Of a stretch of DNA of 28,026 bases, positions 9,982 to 19,870 are shown one piece after another. Made by a program: the position numbers and the translations under genes. The notes under the pieces were generated by a model. The model was given only the letters and a program-made list of their open reading frames with translations. It ran no database searches and was not told the origin of the DNA. The stretch covers positions 48,152 to 76,177 of the forward strand of contig AVPN01000091.1 of assembly GCA_000695325.1 (NCBI GenBank), given 5' to 3'. The stretch's first letter is position 1, and the number at the start of each line of letters is the position of its first letter. This DNA comes from Pleurobrachia bachei. Its lineage: Eukaryota > Ctenophora > Tentaculata > Cydippida > Pleurobrachiidae.

Positions 9982-11590
9982 GCCTTCTACAGAATTGGTC
10001 TCAAAGATCATAGTCGTCGCTTTACCCCTCACGAAAAACATAATGGACTGAGTTTAGTCTACATATTTTGGCTCACAAACGGGGAATAATTTGTTCCCTT
10101 CTTACTCAACAAGGAATAATACCATTTACATACTCCCTCGTTCTATACAATAATATCTACATAATGACGGGATGGCTCTATAATCTATTATATTGGAGGC
10201 TATAAAAACACTAGTAACTAGTGTTTGAAATTATCAACTGTTGATAATTTCAAACACTAGTAGTTTCGTCATTTCAGACGAAATCAGCAGGGCCGCATGC
10301 TTAAAAAAATCTTTCGACCGTAGTTGCATCAGCTATATCGAAACTCTACGATGATCGTGTGGCCCAAATTAGATCTAACGTAGTAACCCGATCCATTGGA
10401 TAATCAGCTGGAATCCAAATAGAGCTGTAAAATAATTATAGTGCAGCTATCTGAGAGAAAGAAACTCTTAGCTGTTGATGACAGGGTGGATAATTTTTCA
10501 TTATTTTGATGTTCTCTCAAGACTAATGTGTAACTTATCTCTCATCTGTTTCTATCATCTTTCTCTCTCCATAACTCTCATCTCTCTATATTATGTTCCA
10601 GGCTCATTTCTTGTCCAGCTCAGAGCCTGGGAAAGAATTAAGAAGGGTTGAGAAGAAGAACGGGCAAAACAAACAATAAAAGTGAAAGAACAGGACATTT
10701 CGTGTGTCGCATGCTTGATCTCGAAACAAAGACACACACACCGGATTAATATAGGCGTAAGAATAATAAATGTAAACTTGCATATAGGGAATCTTTGCAA
10801 GAATTCATGATGTGACACGCCTGATTGGATAATTCCAATAAAATGCAACCGAAGGGAAAACTGATTGAAAGAGAGAGAAATGAAAGAGATAAAAGCGGTG
10901 GGCGTGTGCTTCTAGTTCTAGGAAACAGCGGAAGACAAATCAAAAGTTAACTGATAACTTTGCTAATATAAGGAACATGGATATCCTGAATACACAACTC
11001 GATATACTATAGTACTGATAGTGTGAAGAGAAACCGAAAGAGAGATAGTTCAGCCATGATAAAAAGAAGATGGAAATTGACGGCGGCACATTTGTTTCCA
11101 AATTATCACATCTCAGTTCCACACAGGTGTGGACTGTGGGAATACCACTAGCTGTGACACCAGCTGCTAGAGCTGCTACTACTAGTAGTAGCTCTGCCAA
11201 TAATACCAGTTCTAGACAAGCCAAGACAGAGATAGAGAAACAGAGATAGAGAAACATAGATAGAGAAACAGAGACACAGAGATAGAAAGATAGATAATTT
11301 GTCAACACTACAGGAAGAAAGTAAAGACACCCGGCTTCCGATACAAAATTATATCGTGTTTAATTCGCTGTCTTTCCCCCCCCTAGGTTGTTAAAGGAGA
11401 TATAATCAAGGCTCTCTGCAGACAGTTAAATACAGCACACAAACTATTTAACAAGACGGCATTCCTGACTGACTGAGAGAAAAGTACGAAATGTTAGAGG
11501 ACTGTGTAGTTGTGTTTGAGGTTTGCATAAATATACCAGTACATCTCTAATTGATGTCTAACCGACATCAAATCAAATCAATTACCAATG
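9982..11590. repeat. Diverged 1.6-kb tandem duplication, copy 2
   Basis: The second copy of the segment at 8388-9930, with the same order of blocks (GCCTTCTACAG start, TTGGCTCACAAACGGGG, hairpin region, CCCCCCCCTAGG, GACATCAAATC end). It lies directly downstream of the gene B terminal exon candidate. A long palindrome at 10217-10261 is present here and absent from copy 1. Confidence 0.85.
10217..10261. repeat. Near-perfect 45-base palindrome
   Basis: Two 22-base arms (ACTAGTGTTTGAAATTATCAAC and its reverse complement) separated by a single T. Copy 1 has at the same place only a diverged single arm, so the palindrome formed or decayed after the duplication. It would extrude a cruciform or fold into a hairpin in RNA. 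Confidence 0.9.
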
Positions 11591-11616
11591 GTAAATTACC
11601 AGTAATTCTTCTTCTA

Positions 11617-11656
11617 TCATGAAAGGGTGCCTGCAGGGCGATAAACCCCCATGGAA
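11617..11656 (-). CDS. Gene B, possible terminal exon
   Basis: A strong acceptor (ATATCTTTTGCCTTAG) precedes a phase-2 frame of 12 codons and TGA. Joined to the donor at 11777 it gives a Cys at the junction and a tail SMGVYRPAGTLS. The gene A junction after exon 3 also produces Asn-Cys, which supports the pairing. The other two phases remain open to a GTAATT donor at 11600-11595, so an internal exon in another frame cannot be excluded. I see no AATAAA downstream. Confidence 0.33.
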
Positions 11657-11743
11657 CTAAGGCAAAAGATATTTGGTAGGCACTTTGGGAGATTGTGAGT
11701 GAGTGCCCCCCGAACGAAGGGGGCGCAGTGGTGATATATCAAT

Positions 11744-11784
11744 ATTACCAGTTAAATTGAGATTGTGAGATATTACCAGTTAAA
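11744..11784. repeat. Duplicated splice donor region
   Basis: The 15-base block ATATTACCAGTTAAA occurs twice, 26 bases apart. On the minus strand each copy reads TTTAACTG then GTAATA, so the donor of gene B exon 4 exists in two copies. Use of the second one would carry an in-frame TAA. Confidence 0.7.
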
Positions 11785-11974
11785 GCAGGTCGCACAACAG
11801 CTCCCATCCTCTATCAAACTCTCCTCCCCATCCAGAGTCCTAGAAGGTTCCTCTGAGATAACACTAAACGTAAAGCGAGTATTCCGATCTATCACTTCGA
11901 ATGTTTCACTTCGTTGCCGTGTTGCGAACCTCGAACACGCCGCTGCTGCCTTTTGTCCGGGTGTTGCTGGCTTG
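11777..11974 (-). CDS. Gene B exon 4, unknown protein
   Basis: An exon of 198 bases, phase 2 at both ends if the acceptor is GGCAGATAG. An alternative CAG acceptor at 11983 (TTTGATGTACAG) would give phase 0 in. It has 65 codons: KPATPGQKAAAAC, a basic stretch (RFATRQRSETFEVIDR), a beta-like NTRFTFSVISEE, an acidic LDGEESLIEDG and a Cys-rich end (CCATCFN). The donor is GTAATA, weaker than others in the cluster but duplicated next door. The plus-strand frame over the same DNA has no splice support. Joined to exon 3 and exon 2 the protein reads through without a stop. Function unknown; no transmembrane or signal segment. Confidence 0.58.
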
Positions 11975-12197
11975 CTATCTGCCTGTACATCAAAGGGTAG
12001 TATAACTTTTATAAAAAAACTTCTCAAATATAATGGCGGGTATATAGAGAGAAGAACCTAGTGCGCTGATGCTGCAGTCGCAACGTTTTGACAGATGCTA
12101 GGTATATATAATAGGGGGGACTGCAGCAAACAGTTTGTACCTAGAAAGTAGAAGTACCTCGAAGAACCTATAGTGTATCTATATATTCTAGAAATAC

Positions 12198-12254
12198 CTC
12201 TGATTTACAGGCGGATGAAGGGGGTGTTGGGGTAAGGAACGCGAGGATGGGATC
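12198..12254 (-). CDS. Gene B exon 3 (candidate small exon)
   Basis: A 57-base segment between an AG (GTGTCACTGAG) and a GTATTT donor. Phase 2 on both sides gives 18 codons, a Pro/Ser-rich peptide containing IPSSRSLPQHPL. It continues exon 2 (…MEQQT, Arg at the joint) and leads into exon 4 (Ser at the joint). Phase 0 is also open, so frame comes from the neighbours. The acceptor lacks a good pyrimidine tract. The exon could be skipped, since it is a multiple of three. Confidence 0.42.
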
Positions 12255-13366
12255 CTCAGTGACACTCGGTGACCGATCAACAGCTGGATGACTCATGTGT
12301 GGTCTCTGTCACACAAATTGTAAAGCGAGAAAGAATTTTAATTATATGGCCTGTGAAAGGATATATTATATGTGAAAAAACAAGCTGACGACAGAATCTT
12401 GGCTCCAGCTACCGAGGCGAGCTCTTGTTATATAAGCGGATATAGCCTTGATACACACTGCACATGTGTGTGCAGACCAGATTTTGCTGGAAGAAAGTTT
12501 CTATATGTAAACTGTACGAGGGAAGCTTTTTTTAAACTCAGCCAAGTCGAGAGCCGATAACAATTTACAGATGTGGTTATTACAAGACCATTATGATACT
12601 TGTTATGAGTTCCTCCGAAAAGCAATCTAAACTCATTGCGCAGTACGTGGATTCATTTTTAAACCCAAAACAGCCTGCGGTAATTCGAGTATTCAGACAT
12701 CGAATAGTTTCTGTCCTAACCACGAACCTAAACTCTGATGGGTTTTGTGGTAGATGCCTATTGCAAGGTACATACAGATAGCTGATAGGCTGTTATACTG
12801 CAACAAGAGCATGAGCATTCGATAATATAGGCTACAAAAGAGAGAGTTCTCTCTCTCTCTCTCACTCCAAGACACACGTGGTGTGTGAAAGGTGGAAAAC
12901 ACGAGAGAGATATATGCACATTATGTCCAATAATTAAACATCACAGCACGATCAGATAAGCAAGGTGTGTGTTTGTGTGGCAGAAAGGAGAGATTGAAAG
13001 GATCAGAGGGAAAGATATAGTGGAAAGATAGTTCGAGAGTTTCGGAGATAGATCAGATGATGAAAACTCATCGGTGAGATATATTCAACAACAGCATGCA
13101 AGCACAATTGTTATCGTATATACATATAGGTCTTAAAAGACCGTAAATAATAAGAATATATATATGTGATTCATCTGTCAATATCATTATTCAATTCTGG
13201 TTATCATGGAGGTCTTGTAGTTCACGAGCGTGATCAAAACATGAGGTTCTATAGAACAAATGGTTTTAGGTTGTTCACGTTGTCTCATGGCTGTCGTTAC
13301 TACCGATTTAGTTTGATAAGTTTCCATGCAAACGCACACACACAACATGTATCAAAAACCTGCTAT
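12255..13366. other. Intron of gene B, no clear exon
   Basis: Contains short plus-strand frames at 12372-12560, 12593-12781 and 13166-13402 with no matching splice sites. It also has a GA/CT inverted simple sequence near 12840-12866 and GA-rich stretches near 12985-13060. Confidence 0.4.
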
Positions 13367-13581
13367 AAAAAACCAGACGGATGTCGGATGATGATAGAAT
13401 GAATTATAATAACTAATTATTATCTATTGTATGAAATTACTTAATGATGAAGCTATAGAATCCAACTGCATGAAGATTGAAGCTCTACTACTTAGTAGAA
13501 TGGTAAGTGTAAGTATTTACAATGAAGGTACTACTCAGTAAAGTGGCATGGTAAATTATATGGTAATTATAGTATCTATAC

Positions 13582-13842
13582 CTTGTTTGTTGCTCCATCA
13601 TCACGGCCTTTACAACAGCCCGCTTAAACTTTAGTGTGCCTGTATTAGTCACCACCTCCTCCTGACCCCCAGGAATACCAGGGTCCTCTGAGGCCGGGGT
13701 TAGTAGGTTGGTTTCACTGTTGTCCCCACTGAAATACGCCGAACCAGGCCGAGCTATTTTACTCCTCTTGCTACTCTCCCCACTCCATGTTCGCTTTCCG
13801 AGTGTTTTGGGCTCCAGGACAGCTGTGCAGGGCTTCTTGGAC
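13582..13842 (-). CDS. Gene B exon 2, copy 1
   Basis: A 261-base exon, phase 2 at both ends, between an acceptor GCACTATCTAG and a GTATAG donor. It has 86 codons: basic/Ser-rich first half (SKKPCTAVLEPKTLGKRTWS, SSKRSKIARPGSAYFSGD), acidic/Thr/Gly linker (TPASEDPGIPGGQEEVV) and a C-terminal basic amphipathic segment KFKRAVVKAVMM (residues about 121-132 of the protein). That segment aligns with RNRWKKAVDDVM of gene A and RNRWKI of gene C. A calmodulin- or membrane-binding helix would fit, but I have no evidence beyond spacing of basic and hydrophobic residues. Identical to the exon at 14828-15088. Confidence 0.72.
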
Positions 13843-14065
13843 CTAGATAGTGCTCTTATTGGATCAAACAGTCTCTTTTTACATAACGTTATGAGAGAGT
13901 TTTATTTAGTTCGAATGCGGGTTCAGAGTTTTCCCCAGCAAAATACTGCATACAGTCAACTTAATCATTTGCTTTGATAGTATTTATGAAGGAGCAGTTA
14001 TCATGCTCTTATTGGAGTAAAAAACATGCACGTGCAGATAAACAAAAATGCCATATAGTACTCAC

Positions 14066-14214
14066 TCTGCCATGGGAATTGACTCCTTTATAAAACTTTC
14101 ATATTCCTCAAACATTATGTTCTTCCTCGCGGCTGTTGTATCTTGTAGGGCAGGGAGAACGCTTCTCCGCATGTTTGGAGGTATCGGGCTAGGGACCATA
14201 AGGCAGACAGTCAT
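14066..14214 (-). CDS. Gene B exon 1, copy 1
   Basis: An ATG with good context (CTCACC before it) opens 49 codons, then two bases and a GTGAGT donor (phase 2), joining exon 2 at a Glu codon with no stop. The peptide has a hydrophobic but Pro-broken start (MTVCLMVPSPIPP), an Arg/Ala middle and a C-terminal acidic/aromatic segment FEEYESFIKES like LEDYVDFIRGE in gene D. As the second copy in transcription order it might instead be an internal exon: an AG at 14189-14190 (GGTCCCTAG) would start it in phase 2, matching the preceding exon 2 donor, so a protein with two modules in tandem is possible. Confidence 0.66.
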
Positions 14215-14827
14215 GGTGAGATGGCAAAAGAAACTAGAATGCAACTAGAGAACTAAGCTGAGCGGTGGCGGCAGGTTTGTGTAGCATGGTTATTTAGAGA
14301 ACCATGACGGATCAATTAAAAACGGATTATTTTTTATATTAAGACCTAAAAAAAGGAAAAATTAAAAGAATCTAAACTAGAGCAGCACTAATTATAATAT
14401 GTCCCATCAATTAGAATTCTTCGTCGTAACATAATGTCGTCCAAGCACGTTCACATTGAATGTGTGCATATAAGTTTTCAATTGCACTGTCCATTCATAA
14501 ACACGTGTAAACATTATAATATAGCTCATAGATAATATTATAGGGTGTAACTGCATTTCCTAGAGGACGTGCCATTAACAACACAGTAATTCTGCTGGCA
14601 ATCTGGCAAAGGAAAAAACCAGACGGATGTCGGATGATGATAGAATGAATTATAATAACTAATTATTATCTATTGTATGAAATTACTTAATGATGAAGCT
14701 ATAGAATCCAACTGCATGAAGATTGAAGCTCTACTACTTAGTAGAATGGTAAGTGTAAGTATTTACAATGAAGGTACTACTCAGTAAAGTGGCATGGTAA
14801 ATTATATGGTAATTATAGTATCTATAC

Positions 14828-15088
14828 CTTGTTTGTTGCTCCATCATCACGGCCTTTACAACAGCCCGCTTAAACTTTAGTGTGCCTGTATTAGTCACCA
14901 CCTCCTCCTGACCCCCAGGAATACCAGGGTCCTCTGAGGCCGGGGTTAGTAGGTTGGTTTCACTGTTGTCCCCACTGAAATACGCCGAACCAGGCCGAGC
15001 TATTTTACTCCTCTTGCTACTCTCCCCACTCCATGTTCGCTTTCCGAGTGTTTTGGGCTCCAGGACAGCTGTGCAGGGCTTCTTGGAC
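14828..15088 (-). CDS. Gene B exon 2, copy 2 (5' in transcript)
   Basis: Same as the exon at 13582-13842: 261 bases, phase 2 in and out, encoding the basic Ser-rich region, the acidic linker and the terminal segment KFKRAVVKAVMM. In transcription order it comes first. Splicing from its GTATAG donor can reach the exon 1 copy at 14188, the exon 2 copy at 13842, or exon 3 at 12254, all in the same phase, so several in-frame isoforms are possible. Confidence 0.7.
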
Positions 15089-15311
15089 CTAGATAGTGCT
15101 CTTATTGGATCAAACAGTCTCTTTTTACATAACGTTATGAGAGAGTTTTATTTAGTTCGAATGCGGGTTCAGAGTTTTCCCCAGCAAAATACTGCATACA
15201 GTCAACTTAATCATTTGCTTTGATAGTATTTATGAAGGAGCAGTTATCATGCTCTTATTGGAGTAAAAAACATGCACGTGCAGATAAACAAAAATGCCAT
15301 ATAGTACTCAC

Positions 15312-15460
15312 TCTGCCATGGGAATTGACTCCTTTATAAAACTTTCATATTCCTCAAACATTATGTTCTTCCTCGCGGCTGTTGTATCTTGTAGGGCAGG
15401 GAGAACGCTTCTCCGCATGTTTGGAGGTATCGGGCTAGGGACCATAAGGCAGACAGTCAT
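15312..15460 (-). CDS. Gene B exon 1, copy 2 (likely true start)
   Basis: Identical to 14066-14214 and first in transcription order, hence the likeliest start of gene B: ATG at 15458-15460 in a CTCACC context, 49 codons, phase-2 GTGAGT donor. An AG (TGCATTCTAG) lies 19 bases before the ATG. With exons 2-5 and without the duplicated pair, the model predicts about 234 residues. With both pairs joined it would be about 370. No signal peptide or transmembrane helix is convincing. Confidence 0.66.
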
Positions 15461-16636
15461 GGTGAGATGGCAAAAGAAACTAGAATGCAACTAGAGAACT
15501 AAGCTGAGCGGTGGCGGCAGGTTTGTGTAGCATGGTTATTTAGAGAACCATGACGGATCAATTAAAAACGGATTATTTTTTATATTAAGACCTAAAAAAA
15601 GGAAAAATTAAAAGAATCTAAACTAGAGCAGCACTAATTATAATATGTCCCATCAATTAGAATTCTTCGTCGTAACATAATGTCGTCCAAGCACGTTCAC
15701 ATTGAATGTGTGCATATAAGTTTTCAATTGCACTGTCCATTCATAAACACGTGTAAACATTATAATATAGCTCATAGATAATATTATAGGGTGTAACTGC
15801 ATTTCCTAGAGGACGTGCCATTAACAACACAGTAATTCTGCTGGCAATCTGGCAAAGGAAATCTTATAACACCTACGGAACCTCATGTAAAGACGAAACG
15901 ATAGAGTGTTTTTCGATACTGGCTGCTTGTGTTACACATCTAATATAAACCGATTAAAGGACTATTATAACACACAGAGCCCCATCCAGCTCTCTCATCT
16001 TATGTCATAGCTCACAAAGCTATGGAATTAGCTTTCTATATAATCTATATTATAATTGCAATTGTAAAAGTGTAAATCTATTCAAAGACTATATGCACAT
16101 AATTGAACACAGGCTGGGGACATGTGTAAAGTGTGTTTTGCTCTTGGCTGTCATGAAACACCATTAACGTGGGACATATAATTGTATATCTTCGATACGT
16201 AAATTGTTTAGGTATCGCTAAATTAATAAGAGCTCTAAATATTTAACTTAAAGTTAATGATATTTAAGCTTATCATCCCGGATTAGCTCAGATAACCACT
16301 ATTAATTAGCTACACGAATTAGTATAGTTTAAGCTGTCAGAAGAAGCCGGCGAGTAATAATTACAAATAAAACTAAACTACTGTCACAATGGCGTATTAT
16401 TATACAAGGCCTGGATTAAAACTCAGATATAATATGGAGGCACCAGGCCGGGGGCATGTGTAATGACATAATAAACATGTCATTATTCAGCATTATTAAA
16501 TGTTGCAGATGTAACTAATTATTTAATGTTCCTAACCAAACTGTTCCAATTCATTGCACAACTTCTTAATTCAGCAGAGGCAATTACTTTCCGCAGCCAT
16601 AACTTGGAAACCATATAAGACCGAGGTAGTAAGGAG

Positions 16637-16783
16637 GCCAAATCTATATTTATTGCTCCAACGTAACCAATTGATATAAATATATACAAGGCTCCACCTT
16701 TAATTGGTTTGGAATGGTTTGGAATGCCAAATCTATTGCTCCAACTTTAGCACGATATACAGGGCTCCACCTTTAATTGGTTT
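16637..16783. repeat. Imperfect direct repeat with GGTTTGGAAT doublet
   Basis: Two units (16637-16710 and 16726-16783) share GCCAAATCTAT, ATTGCTCCAAC, ATATACA and GGCTCCACCTTTAATTGGTTT. The second lacks an internal block. Between them is the tandem doublet GGTTTGGAATGGTTTGGAAT. Confidence 0.8.
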
Positions 16784-17820
16784 CAAAAACTGGCCGAGTA
16801 AAGTATTATTAATCAGTCACACAACAACCAGCCAACAACCAGCCACAGAGTTAGCGAAGCAACACCAACTCTGCACGTCTTGACCAAACGCTTAAACATC
16901 CAAACAAAAACCAAGCACCTGCTGTAAATCACTGTAAATATACTAAGGACTAACTGTAAAAACGAACACATTTGGGCTAGCATACATTATAAGACGTGTG
17001 TATAACAACTGCCAAACTACTGGCGCCCAAAACACTGTATGTACACAGGGTTTCGTATCCAAAATACTGGGCTATAAATGTTTCGTATCCCAAATAACAC
17101 ATTCAGTTGAAGCCCAACTGGCTCCCCATTATATCCACCAGCTTATTCAACAACAACGCCACCTCGAGATATATACTAAAATACACACACAACTGCAATG
17201 ACGTGCATGGTGGTACAGGAGGAGGAAACGCGGCAAAACAGTTCTCACCAAAGAGGAAACTGATACAAAACTGTGAAGTGTGTGCAATACTGGATTCTCT
17301 GGGTTGCTGTCTGGATTCTCTATACTATAGGTTACCATGTCTGTGCAGCACCATGTCCAATATGTGCACCATGCAAGTGTGTGTGTGTACCATGCTAATA
17401 CACACTGGTAATTAGTAGGCCCAATGTTCATTTAAATTCAAGTGAACCATGGTCCATATTATTAACGCCATGGCCATTCAGCCAAGCTGCAAATTATATA
17501 TCCACATGACATACGTTGGAACAAGCTAGAACAAGACAAAAGTATAACTGAACCTCCAAACGGACCAAAGGACTATTACAGCTCCTGAACAATACATATC
17601 GGCTCTAGATTTTCTAATGCACTGCTATTTAGTTTTACTGGCAAATCTAGCTAGATTACTTCCGGATCTACAGAAGGAGTTAGTCCTAGCAGATTTACTC
17701 AGTAATCTTTAGATCGATTACTGCAGTAGATCTGTATAACTGGTGGTGCTACAGTCTTCAGGAGAGTCTAGAGATCGAGTTGAAATACAGCTAGATGGAC
17801 CAAACCAAACCACAAGAAAT

Positions 17821-17925
17821 GACCGAAACAAGTAAACAACCAATCAGAACTCGTTCTTTAGGTCACCTGACTGGTTATCAGCCAATCAGGCACCAGTATT
17901 TCCTGATTCGGTCGAATCAAACCAA
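17821..17925. mobile_element. Small CCAATCAG inverted-repeat element, copy 1
   Basis: Shares the core AGTAAACAACCAATCAGAAC, then TTTAGGTCAC, GACTGGTTAT, GCCAATCAGG and CTGATTCGG with three other copies in the window. Its ends (GACCGAAACA and TGATTCGGTC) are partly complementary. Non-autonomous MITE-like element. The superfamily is not identifiable from the sequence. Confidence 0.65.
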
Positions 17926-18644
17926 ACCAGCAAAGATCTGAGTCACTCGACAGAGCTGTAATTACAGGGAGTCTAGTACTGCATCTTAGTGACCACAATT
18001 GCAGTTATATATATAATATGTGAGTTATCTAAATTATGTGAACGGTACTTGAGAGAAAGATATAGTAGGATCAATATGTCAAGGAATAATAATATTGTGT
18101 CATTAGATTTAACTTTAAAGATCTAACATTATGTTTTATACCAATAACTATCAGCAATGAATCATGTAATTACTATAGATCCATAGTCTCTGTGTAGGAT
18201 TCAAAAACATTTTGATAAGTGCGTGTCAACTGTCAATAATTCTGCGGTTTGAAAACTTTACATTTAATTTTCCGAAACAATAATAGACAACATTTAGCAG
18301 CTCATGTAACAATACAATACGACGTACGCGGGTCTGACCTATGTATGCTAGTTGTATGAGATTGTGTGAGAGTTCATTAACTGTTCCTTATCTAATACTA
18401 ATTTAATTCGAGTATGATGGATCAATATTACGAAAATGAGAGGGACGGTCGAGAGAAAAGAGAGAGTATCACAATATTCGTTTAAAAATCTCTTTCGTAT
18501 GAAACATTTCATTGCATCAATTACTTATCTTACTCTTTATTTTCCTCTCTATCGCAATTAATACCTGACCCTATTATTATACTAATCAAGTGATCTTATA
18601 ATGACGAGAAAAAAATACTCCGTATGTATCTATGTATCCTAGTA

Positions 18645-18747
18645 CAGTCGGACCCCGATTTACAATTACCGGAACCCCGATTTACCGGGAGGGTAAACTT
18701 CCCCCAAAATAGGAAATTTACGGTATTTGACCCCGATATAACGGCAA
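18645..18747. mobile_element. Pogo/Tigger-like transposon remnant
   Basis: Begins CAGTCGGACCCCGATTTAC and repeats ACCCCGATTTAC and GACCCCGATATAACGG. CAG followed by a GACCCCGATTTAAC-type block is characteristic of pogo/Tigger terminal repeats, from general knowledge. No transposase frame is present. Related fragments occur at 25252-25285 and 27049-27082. Confidence 0.5.
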
Positions 18748-18937
18748 CTATATAATAACAGAGTTAGAAAACTACATAGATTTACTGGTGCCATATGATT
18801 TCATTGCGGTGAAAGATCGGCTTTTGATTTATTATTGCTCCTCTCTGAATAACATATCATCTGAATACACAATAATATGTTCAATTTGTGGCATTATAAT
18901 TTGACATTACAAACATAACGTGACTCTAGTACTACGA

Positions 18938-19336
18938 CTACATGGCTGATGAACACAGAGCCTTACGACAAAGTATGTACAAAGGTAGTGGAACTGTTAT
19001 AGTCAGATGTATTGAAAACAAGCAGAACTGTGTGAAAGTTTTAAAACAAGGGACATTTTTTGTACAACTGCGAAATACTAGTTTGTTGTAGAGTTTTAAC
19101 AAGTAGAGATTGCTGAGTGTGCACCACTTGCGTTGTCCACTCTTTCCATGAATATAACCAAACCAACACGTTGAGCTGGTGTTGCGGTATAGTATACTGT
19201 AGTAAGTAACTTTGCTTTGTTCAGTTGAGACAGGGTCAAGCCAGGCGAACCTTGCTAACTTGTACAGCGTGAAGACCATGAGTTGTAGCAGTTTAGAGAG
19301 AATGCAATAGAGAATGTCGAGAGAGTGGGGGTGCAC
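18938..19336 (-). other. 132-codon open frame, coding status doubtful
   Basis: An ATG-to-TAG minus-strand frame, one of the longest in the window. It is Leu/Cys/Tyr/Phe-rich and contains no motif I know. Its composition differs from the Ser/Glu/Lys-rich exons of the cluster, and no flanking splice site connects it to gene A. A remnant of a mobile element or a chance frame are both possible. Confidence 0.2.
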
Positions 19337-19573
19337 TTTTCAATTATATGGTAGTGTTGACAATGTACAACACTGTACAAGAAGAGAGAGCTCAACTTGT
19401 TCCCTGCAGGGCGTGGAGTGGAACAAAGTTGTCGTCACAGTGGGTTACTGAGTGGCAATTGGGCGACAATAGCATTACAGTATGGCAATTGGGCGGCAAT
19501 AACTCCCCAGTATATCAAGTATAATATGAATATTTGGTGGCACACCCCAGCAGCAGCTCGTTAGTAGTCGCTG

Positions 19574-19691
19574 CTATAACTGCTTTTTGACAAAAAAAAA
19601 TTCTTTAGAAAACTCGTCGATGTTATAGGATAAACTCTCTGTTGTACAAAAACAAAGAAAAGCTCGGTTAAAATTTATTCTCCTTGAACAG
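19574..19691 (-). CDS. Gene A, possible terminal exon 6
   Basis: GGCCCTGCAG is followed by a phase-2 frame of 38 codons and TAG. Joined to exon 5 it gives Ser at the joint and then CSRRINFNRAF, with the end SYNIDEFSKEFFFVKKQL. The other two phases stop within eight codons. The pyrimidine tract is short and the Phe/Cys-rich middle is unlike the rest of the gene, so this may be a false join. No AATAAA seen nearby. Confidence 0.33.
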
Positions 19692-19870
19692 CTGCAGGGC
19701 CACGCGTCAACACTTGCACAATTTGAATTTGTATTATACTCAGCTGCTTCATTCTAAACTAAGACCTAGATGGTATTATATGGTCTGCAAGCAAGATATT
19801 CCAGCTCACTCAGCTGCTGTAGGGTCTATGTAACTACATACTATCATAACACACATTGCATGTTTCATAC

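Larger units (their letters stand above)
13367..14612. repeat. 1,246-bp tandem duplication, copy 1
   Basis: Starts at AAAAAACCAGACGG and ends at CAATCTGGCAAAGG. It is followed head to tail by a copy that looks identical over every stretch I compared. It contains gene B exons 1 and 2 with their intron and flanks. Identity this high means a very recent duplication or an assembly artefact. Confidence 0.95.
14613..15858. repeat. 1,246-bp tandem duplication, copy 2
   Basis: Head-to-tail partner of 13367-14612. The junction is AAAGG followed by AAAAAACCAGACGG, and the copy ends at GGCAAAGG before unique sequence. All splice sites and codons of the two exons match copy 1. Confidence 0.95.
15859..18937. 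other. Intergenic region between genes A and B
   Basis: No supported exon. The plus-strand frames at 16998-17415 and the minus frame at 17147-17431 lack splice sites and coding character. It holds a direct repeat at 16637-16783, an inverted-repeat element at 17821-17925 and a pogo-like terminus at 18645-18747. The promoter of gene B would be expected near 15460-16000, but I cannot point to a clear TATA box. Confidence 0.45.

Noticed and set aside
12211-12231. Possible 21-base plus-strand microexon between TGATTTACAG and GTAAGG
   Set aside because: Splice signals look good but no neighbouring plus-strand exon exists, and the same DNA fits a minus-strand exon of gene B with better context.
13708-13977. 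89-codon plus-strand frame, repeated at 14954-15223
   Set aside because: It is the antisense of gene B exon 2, which has matching splice sites, phase and protein-like composition. Its duplication simply follows the 1,246-bp repeat.
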